This document shows, piece after piece, positions 9,232-12,705 of a stretch of DNA of 12,705 bases. Each line of letters opens with the position of its first letter. Within the stretch, counting starts at the first letter, position 1. The DNA lies in assembly GCA_035455185.1 (NCBI GenBank), contig DATIFQ010000213.1, forward strand, positions 1 to 12,705, in the 5' to 3' direction. The notes under the pieces are model-generated. The model saw only the letters and a program-made list of their open reading frames with translations, made no database searches and was not told the DNA's origin. The DNA is from JAEHDI01 sp035455185 (GTDB lineage Bacteria; Acidobacteriota; Terriglobia; Bryobacterales; Bryobacteraceae). Position numbers and translations under genes: made by a program.

Positions 9232-10368
9232 TTACCGTTCCGTCCTATATTCCCGCATGAGGTTGACGAAGTCGTCGAAGAGGTAAAGGGAGTCGTGAGG
9301 CCCTGGAGCAGCCTCTGGATGATACTGCACGCAGAACGCCGGGTGATTGCGAAGGCGGAATCCCTCTAGCGTCTGGTCGTTCAGGTTGACGTGCGTGATC
9401 TCGACCTCGTTCGGGTTCAGCGAGTCGGGATCGACGGCGAAACCATGGTTGTGAGAAGTGATTTCGACCCGGTTGGCGATCTTGTTGATGACCGGGTGAT
9501 TCGCACCGCGGTGTCCGAACTTCAACTTGTACGTGCGGCCGCCGGCGGCCAGCCCCAGCACCTGATGCCCGAGACAGATGCCGAAAACCGGCGTCCGTCC
9601 CAACAGCTTGCGAACCTGGGCCGCCTGGAACCGGAGCGGCTCGGGGTCGCCTGGACCGTTCGACAGAAAGACGCCGTCGGGCTTGAGCGCAAGGACCTCT
9701 TCGGCGGCGGTTTCTGCCGGCACCACGGTCACGCGGCAGCCGACATGGACCAGCCGGCGGAGGATGTTCCGCTTGATGCCGAAATCGTACGCGGCCACGT
9801 TGTAGCGCGGTTCCGCCGGCGCCCCAAAGTCCTCGGACGGCGAGCAGGAACGGACCGGCTCGTCCCATGAGTACCGTTCCGGCGTGGTGACGCGCGTCGC
9901 CAGGTCCAGACCCGTCATAGACGGGCTGGCGAGCGCCTTCGCGATCAGTTCCTTCGGGTCGCTGCCCGCGCGGGACAAAACTCCCCGCATCACGCCCCTC
10001 GAACGGAGCCGCCGGACGAGGCTGCGGGTGTCGATCCCGGCGATGACAGGAATGCTGTGCGCGGCCAGAAACGCGTCGGCGTGCTCCCGGCTGCGCCAGT
10101 TGCTGGCGATCGACGAGAACTCGCGAACCACCAGCCCCTCGATGTAAGGCTTCCGCGACTCGCTGTCATCCGGCGTTGTCCCGTAGTTGCCGATCTCGGG
10201 GTAGGTAAGAATGACGATCTGTCCGGCATACGAGGGATCGGTGAAAATCTCCTGGTAGCCGGTGATCGCGGTATTGAAGACGACCTCGCCGGAGCGCTCG
10301 GTGAGCGCACCAAAGCCCGTGCCCTCGAAGACGGAGCCGTCTTCCAGGGCGAGGATCGCTCTACTCAA
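9232..10368 (-). CDS. carA: Carbamoyl phosphate synthase small (glutaminase) subunit
   Basis: A 378-residue CarA, which hydrolyses glutamine and channels ammonia to CarB. The N-terminal CPSase_sm domain has AILALEDGSVFEGTGFG and the FNTAITGYQEIFTDPSYAGQ motif. The C-terminal class I glutamine amidotransferase domain has LSNGPGDPEP, the nucleophile Cys265 in FGICLGHQ, and His350/Glu352 in VQYHPEA, so the triad is complete. The length matches the family (E. coli 382). The start is TTG at 10368, supported by GGGAGGA 8 nt upstream on the minus strand; no ATG or GTG gives a better fit. Immediately followed by carB. The upstream 280 nt hold palindromes that could serve in control, but no known pyrimidine attenuator or arginine operator was recognised. 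Confidence 0.97.
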   Translation of the reverse strand: MSRAILALEDGSVFEGTGFGALTERSGEVVFNTAITGYQEIFTDPSYAGQIVILTYPEIGNYGTTPDDSESRKPYIEGLVVREFSSIASNWRSREHADAFLAAHSIPVIAGIDTRSLVRRLRSRGVMRGVLSRAGSDPKELIAKALASPSMTGLDLATRVTTPERYSWDEPVRSCSPSEDFGAPAEPRYNVAAYDFGIKRNILRRLVHVGCRVTVVPAETAAEEVLALKPDGVFLSNGPGDPEPLRFQAAQVRKLLGRTPVFGICLGHQVLGLAAGGRTYKLKFGHRGANHPVINKIANRVEITSHNHGFAVDPDSLNPNEVEITHVNLNDQTLEGFRLRNHPAFCVQYHPEAAPGPHDSLYLFDDFVNLMREYRTER

Positions 10369-10376
10369 TCGGATGG

Positions 10377-10383
10377 TCCTCCC
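10377..10383 (-). promoter_or_regulatory. Shine-Dalgarno deciding the carA TTG start
   Basis: GGGAGGA on the minus strand, 8 nt before the TTG at 10368. It supports TTG initiation of carA. Confidence 0.65.
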
Positions 10384-10421
10384 GGGAAGGTGTAACTCCT
10401 ATTTGAGCACTTCGGAGCGCC

Positions 10422-10434
10422 ACGGTTCAACCGT
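10422..10434. promoter_or_regulatory. Palindrome upstream of carA (candidate operator)
   Basis: ACGGTTcAACCGT, 6-bp arms around one base, lies 54 nt upstream of the carA start. On the minus strand it contains TTGAAC, which could act as a -35 box, but no convincing -10 follows at normal distance. A regulator site is possible; no known consensus matches. Confidence 0.35.
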
Positions 10435-10466
10435 CCCGATGGTGGCGCCAACCTCGCCCCCTTCCG

Positions 10467-10494
10467 CGGATCGTCCGGAAGATGACCCGGATCG
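10467..10494. repeat. Direct repeat CGGATCG upstream of carA
   Basis: CGGATCG at 10467-10473 and 10488-10494. The 21-bp offset equals two helical turns, compatible with cooperative protein binding, but each copy is only 7 bp and chance is possible. Confidence 0.25.
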
Positions 10495-10533
10495 GCTTGG
10501 AGGAGCCCCGGGGGTTTGTTGAATAACCTGGTT

Positions 10534-10553
10534 GGCAGGTCCGGAGACCTGCC
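10534..10553 (-). repeat. Perfect 8-bp stem hairpin with UCCG loop
   Basis: GGCAGGTC and GACCTGCC flank a 4-base loop. Read on the minus strand the loop is TCCG closed by C-G, a stable C(UNCG)G tetraloop. Confidence 0.6.
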
Positions 10554-10586
10554 CCACGTCGACGGAAGTCGTTGCTCTGCAAGGTA

Positions 10587-10608
10587 GCGTAGGACTCCGG
10601 TCCTGCGT
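10587..10608 (+). repeat. Second UCCG-loop hairpin, opposite orientation
   Basis: The core AGGAC-TCCG-GTCCT is extended outward by CG/CG and G-U pairs to 9 pairs. On the plus strand it also forms C(UCCG)G. Compared with the minus-strand hairpin at 10534-10553 (AGGTC-TCCG-GACCT), it differs by a swapped T-A/A-T pair that preserves the stem. Confidence 0.55.
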
Positions 10609-10640
10609 CAGCGAGGTTGCCCGCCAGGTTCTTCAAGAAG

Positions 10641-10655
10641 CTCCTAGACTAGGAG
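10641..10655 (+). promoter_or_regulatory. Palindrome covering the ribosome binding site of the transglutaminase gene
   Basis: CTCCTAG-A-CTAGGAG is a perfect 7-bp inverted repeat around one base. In RNA, CTCCT and AGGAG form a 5-bp stem with a 5-base loop, hiding most of the AGGAGG at 10651-10656. CTTCAAGAAG (10631-10640), a second palindrome, abuts it. It is either an operator or a translation-limiting hairpin. Confidence 0.45.
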
Positions 10656-10656
10656 G

Positions 10657-11784
10657 GTGGTTCCCATTGGCTCACAAACGGCATCATCGTACGCACGAGT
10701 GGCGGTATCAGTTCTGCTGATTGGCGCCGCGTCCGGCCAAACACATTACGTGGTGCGCCCGGTGGCGAACCCCCAGTTCCGGCAGAGCCAGATATTCTTC
10801 CGGTTCGAGGACATCGGTTCACCCCCGTTTAACGAACTGCGCCGCCGGTTCGCCTTCGCGGAGACTGTAACGGACATCGAGGACGAGTTCGACCGAATCC
10901 TGCGCTTGCGGCACTGGATCTTCAACACATTGAAGGTCGACCCCTCAAAGCCGAGCCCGCCAATGGACGCCATCTCCATCCTCACCCAAGGTCCGTCGGG
11001 TGGGCCATTCGAATGCTCGCACGCCATGATCGCGCAGAACGCCGTCATGAACGCGATGGGTTACGTAACCCGCTGTCTGCAACCAGGTCCGGGGCAGGAG
11101 GAAAACACGTACATCGCAGCCGGCAATCACGGCGTGAACGAGATCTGGTCGAACAAGCATCGTAAGTGGTTCGTCTCCGACGCGGAGTTTGACGGGCACT
11201 TCGAGAAGGGGGGTGTCCCGCTTTCGGCTCTTGAGATTCGCGACGAGTACCTGAAGAACAAAGGAAAGGACGTAGATCTCGTGGTCGGACCGGAGAGACG
11301 AAAGGTCAGGCCCCAACTCTTGTTCTCCCCGCACTGCTATCGCTTTGTCGCCTATGAACTGACGGGCGACCGCCACACGCAATCGGGCTGGACCTCCGGG
11401 GATCTGGTTGTCTGGGAGGACGAGTACTTCAAGACGCACACATGGTATCGGTGGTCAGAGCCGAGTGGGGGCAAAGCGGCCGTGCACTGGGCGGTGAGGC
11501 AAAACCACTTCGTCCGACTGGCCCATCGCGACTGGATCGAGTGGACCCCCAACGTCACGAGCGTGAAGACTACCGTACAAGGCGAAGTCGCGCATGTCCG
11601 CCTGCAGTCCCATACCCCCAATTTCGACCGTTACGAGATCCGCCGACCGGGCAGCCGTTGGGAAAAAACTGCTACTGACCTCAACATCAAGCTTGAAGGG
11701 AGCCGCATTGAGCGTGAGTTCCGGTCCGTCAACACGGCGGGAGTCGCCGGACCCGTTTACCGCCTTCTGATCGAGAAAGAATAG
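10657..11784 (+). CDS. Exported transglutaminase-like protein
   Basis: About 375 residues. The N-terminus has a hydrophobic stretch (about 13-25, VAVSVLLIGAASG) that looks like a signal peptide with cleavage near residue 27, so the protein is probably periplasmic or secreted. Residues 80-180 match the transglutaminase-like cysteine protease fold. They include an RHWIFNTL helix, Cys120 in GPFECSHAMIAQNAVMNAMGY, His158 in GNHGVNEIW and Asp175 in WFVSDAEFD, giving a plausible Cys-His-Asp triad. The remainder (about 185-375) contains aromatic-rich strands (KTHTWYRW, AVHWAV, DWIEWTP) and may be a beta-sandwich domain. Bacterial members are proteases or amidases as often as cross-linkers; substrate unknown. 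The start is uncertain. GTG 10657 directly abuts the AGGAGG, too close for normal initiation. The codon at ideal distance is ATT (10666), and the next in-frame GTG is 10699, which would cut into the signal peptide. Confidence 0.75.
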   Translation: MVPIGSQTASSYARVAVSVLLIGAASGQTHYVVRPVANPQFRQSQIFFRFEDIGSPPFNELRRRFAFAETVTDIEDEFDRILRLRHWIFNTLKVDPSKPSPPMDAISILTQGPSGGPFECSHAMIAQNAVMNAMGYVTRCLQPGPGQEENTYIAAGNHGVNEIWSNKHRKWFVSDAEFDGHFEKGGVPLSALEIRDEYLKNKGKDVDLVVGPERRKVRPQLLFSPHCYRFVAYELTGDRHTQSGWTSGDLVVWEDEYFKTHTWYRWSEPSGGKAAVHWAVRQNHFVRLAHRDWIEWTPNVTSVKTTVQGEVAHVRLQSHTPNFDRYEIRRPGSRWEKTATDLNIKLEGSRIEREFRSVNTAGVAGPVYRLLIEKE

Positions 11785-11787
11785 GCC

Positions 11788-11815
11788 GTCCGGTTAGCGC
11801 CCCGCTTGCCCGGAC
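11788..11815 (+). terminator. Possible hairpin terminator without a T-tract
   Basis: Four bases after the transglutaminase stop, GTCCGG (11788-11793) pairs with CCGGAC (11810-11815), with an inner AGCG/CGCT stem at 11796-11806. Only two T residues follow, so this is a weak candidate for an intrinsic terminator or an mRNA-end structure. Confidence 0.3.
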
Positions 11816-11854
11816 TTCACTCCGGATGTAACATTGGACCAGAGAGAGGCGGCT

Positions 11855-12346
11855 ATGAGTCGGAAGACTTGGGTTGGTCCCGTCATTGCTGTCCTGGCCG
11901 TCGCCGGCTTGAGTTACTCGACCTTGCGATACGTCGCGAAACGAGAAAACCACACTTGCAGAGCCTGCTCCCGGCCCGTTCATGAGCATTCTCGGACTGT
12001 GGCGTTGATCAACGGCAACCGGGGATTCTATTGCTGTCCAGCCTGTGCGCTGTCCGAACATCAGCAGGCGGGCAAGCCGGTCGAAGTCACCGAACTGACC
12101 GACTATCTGGGAAGCGGGTCTCTCAACCCCGCCGAATCCTTCATCGTCCGCAACAGCGACATCAATATGTGCGCACGCCACGAGGCGGCCCTAGGCCCGG
12201 ACAAGCAGCCAATGCATGCCGACTTCGATCGCTGCTCTCCAGGCATACTCGCCTTTCGGGATTTGAAGGCAGCACAGACCTTCGCGGCCGAGCACGGGGG
12301 CCAAGTACTGCGATTCACCGATTTGGCGTCCGAGTACCGCCGCTGA
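11855..12346 (+). CDS. Membrane-anchored NosL-like cysteine-rich protein
   Basis: A 163-residue protein with one N-terminal membrane segment (about 7-25, VGPVIAVLAVAGLSYSTL), so the rest probably faces the periplasm. The soluble part has CRAC at 35-38 and CCPAC at 60-64, separated by a short strand region, then Cys106, His109, Met120, His121 and Cys127. It ends with SPGILAFRDLKAAQTFAAEHGGQVLRF. The ending strongly recalls NosL, a copper(I)-binding lipoprotein that supplies nitrous oxide reductase, while the paired cysteines recall metal-binding TRASH-like motifs. I see no nos genes here, so it is an orphan; a metal-handling role is inference. ATG 11855 is preferred over TTG 11834 because GAGAGG lies a few bases upstream. 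Confidence 0.7.
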   Translation: MSRKTWVGPVIAVLAVAGLSYSTLRYVAKRENHTCRACSRPVHEHSRTVALINGNRGFYCCPACALSEHQQAGKPVEVTELTDYLGSGSLNPAESFIVRNSDINMCARHEAALGPDKQPMHADFDRCSPGILAFRDLKAAQTFAAEHGGQVLRFTDLASEYRR

Positions 12347-12356
12347 AAGGCCGCGG

Positions 12357-12683
12357 CTACTCCGCCGCTTCGATCTTGTCAGCCTTCAAGATTTTCGTCT
12401 TCTCATAGAGAGTTCCGGTTACCTTCACCTTCTGTGCGGCGAACTTCTCGGGCGTCTGCTGGTCGCTCAGCACGTACATTTCGCTGCCGACCAATAGTGC
12501 GTACTTCCACCTCTTCGGGTCCATCTTCACGCACTCGCGGACGCACTTGTCGTCCGGCTTGATACCCATGGTGTGTTTGGTGCCGCACATTGTGTCGGTG
12601 ATGACGCCAGTGAATGTTTGTGCCTTCTCTGCCGCCGCAGCGATAGCCGAGGCGAAGACCATACCAAGAATTGCTCTCTTCAT
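12357..12683 (-). CDS. Small secreted protein with three conserved-looking cysteines
   Basis: A 108-residue protein with a signal peptide (MKRAILGMVFASAIAAAAE, cleavage near residue 18). The mature part has TGVITDTMCGTKH (Cys33), CVREC (Cys47, Cys51) and then a strand-rich tail, YALLVGSEMYVLSD and KVKVTGTLYEKTKILKADKI, that looks like a small beta barrel or OB-like fold. The plan (VxDxxCG.KH, then CxxxCV, then the YxL.G..vY.L strands) resembles small secreted proteins common in acidobacterial genomes, but I cannot name the family with certainty and the function is unknown. ATG 12683 starts the signal peptide; AGGAAAGG lies rather far upstream. It converges on the NosL-like gene with a 10-bp gap, and its promoter is outside the window. 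Confidence 0.7.
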   Translation of the reverse strand: MKRAILGMVFASAIAAAAEKAQTFTGVITDTMCGTKHTMGIKPDDKCVRECVKMDPKRWKYALLVGSEMYVLSDQQTPEKFAAQKVKVTGTLYEKTKILKADKIEAAE

Positions 12684-12705
12684 TGCGCTGTCTGTTTCCT
12701 TTCCT

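Larger units (their letters stand above)
10525..10630. other. 106-bp hairpin-rich element bounded by inverted repeats
   Basis: AACCTGG (10525-10531) pairs with CCAGGTT (10624-10630). The match extends to 12 bp with one G-U pair and one mismatch (10525-10536 with 10619-10630), the inner part competing with the first hairpin. Inside are four small hairpins. They are 10534-10553 (8-bp perfect stem), 10560-10571 (CGAC/GTCG with a GGAA loop), 10572-10582 (TTGC/GCAA with a TCT loop) and 10587-10608 (9 pairs including two G-U, TCCG loop). This gives a multibranched fold on either strand. It could be a structured RNA leader of carA or of the transglutaminase gene, or a small REP/MITE-like mobile repeat. 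No coding frame is credible here. Confidence 0.5.

Noticed and set aside
10506..10520. CCCCGGGG followed by TTTGTT as a terminator
   Set aside because: The self-complementary block leaves no room for a loop and the T-run is broken.

Overview
This is a GC-rich bacterial window of ordinary gene density. It has about eleven intact protein genes, one decayed gene and no RNA genes that I can see. Frequent TTG/GTG starts, many exported small proteins, a Phd/VapC toxin-antitoxin pair and a small three-cysteine secreted protein fit a soil acidobacterium (Bryobacterales/Solibacter-like). That placement is inference from gene content, not from a marker gene.

Layout. Positions 1-230 hold no convincing gene. 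They look like the right end of an insertion sequence, with two copies of a 10-bp repeat, followed by a decayed alpha/beta-hydrolase fragment (232-490). On the minus strand, a membrane O-antigen ligase/polymerase-type protein (2470-1229) overlaps a short-chain dehydrogenase (1236-514), which starts with TTG behind a perfect AGGAGG. Divergently, on the plus strand, come a SixA-type phosphohistidine phosphatase (2530-3021), a tryptophanase (3059-4408) and an antitoxin/PIN-toxin pair (4419-5071) whose likely promoter lies in the end of the tryptophanase gene. On the minus strand again, carA (10368-9232) and carB (9225-5992) form a tight operon for carbamoyl phosphate synthesis. Downstream lies a lipoprotein-like protein with an internal duplication (5894-5109), which has its own good promoter and ribosome binding site. 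On the plus strand follow an exported transglutaminase-like protein (10657-11784) and a membrane-anchored NosL-like cysteine-rich protein (11855-12346). The window closes with a convergent small secreted protein (12683-12357).

How they work together. CarA and CarB form one enzyme that feeds pyrimidine and arginine synthesis. The antitoxin and PIN toxin form one module. The O-antigen ligase-like protein and the dehydrogenase are translationally linked and may share a surface-polysaccharide role. The remaining genes look like independent units.

The most unusual DNA is the carA/transglutaminase intergenic region. About 106 bp (10525-10630) can fold into a closing stem around four small hairpins. 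Two of these are opposite-strand versions of the same UNCG-loop hairpin with a compensatory base-pair swap. A further palindrome then covers the Shine-Dalgarno of the transglutaminase gene. This could be a structured RNA leader or a small palindromic mobile repeat.
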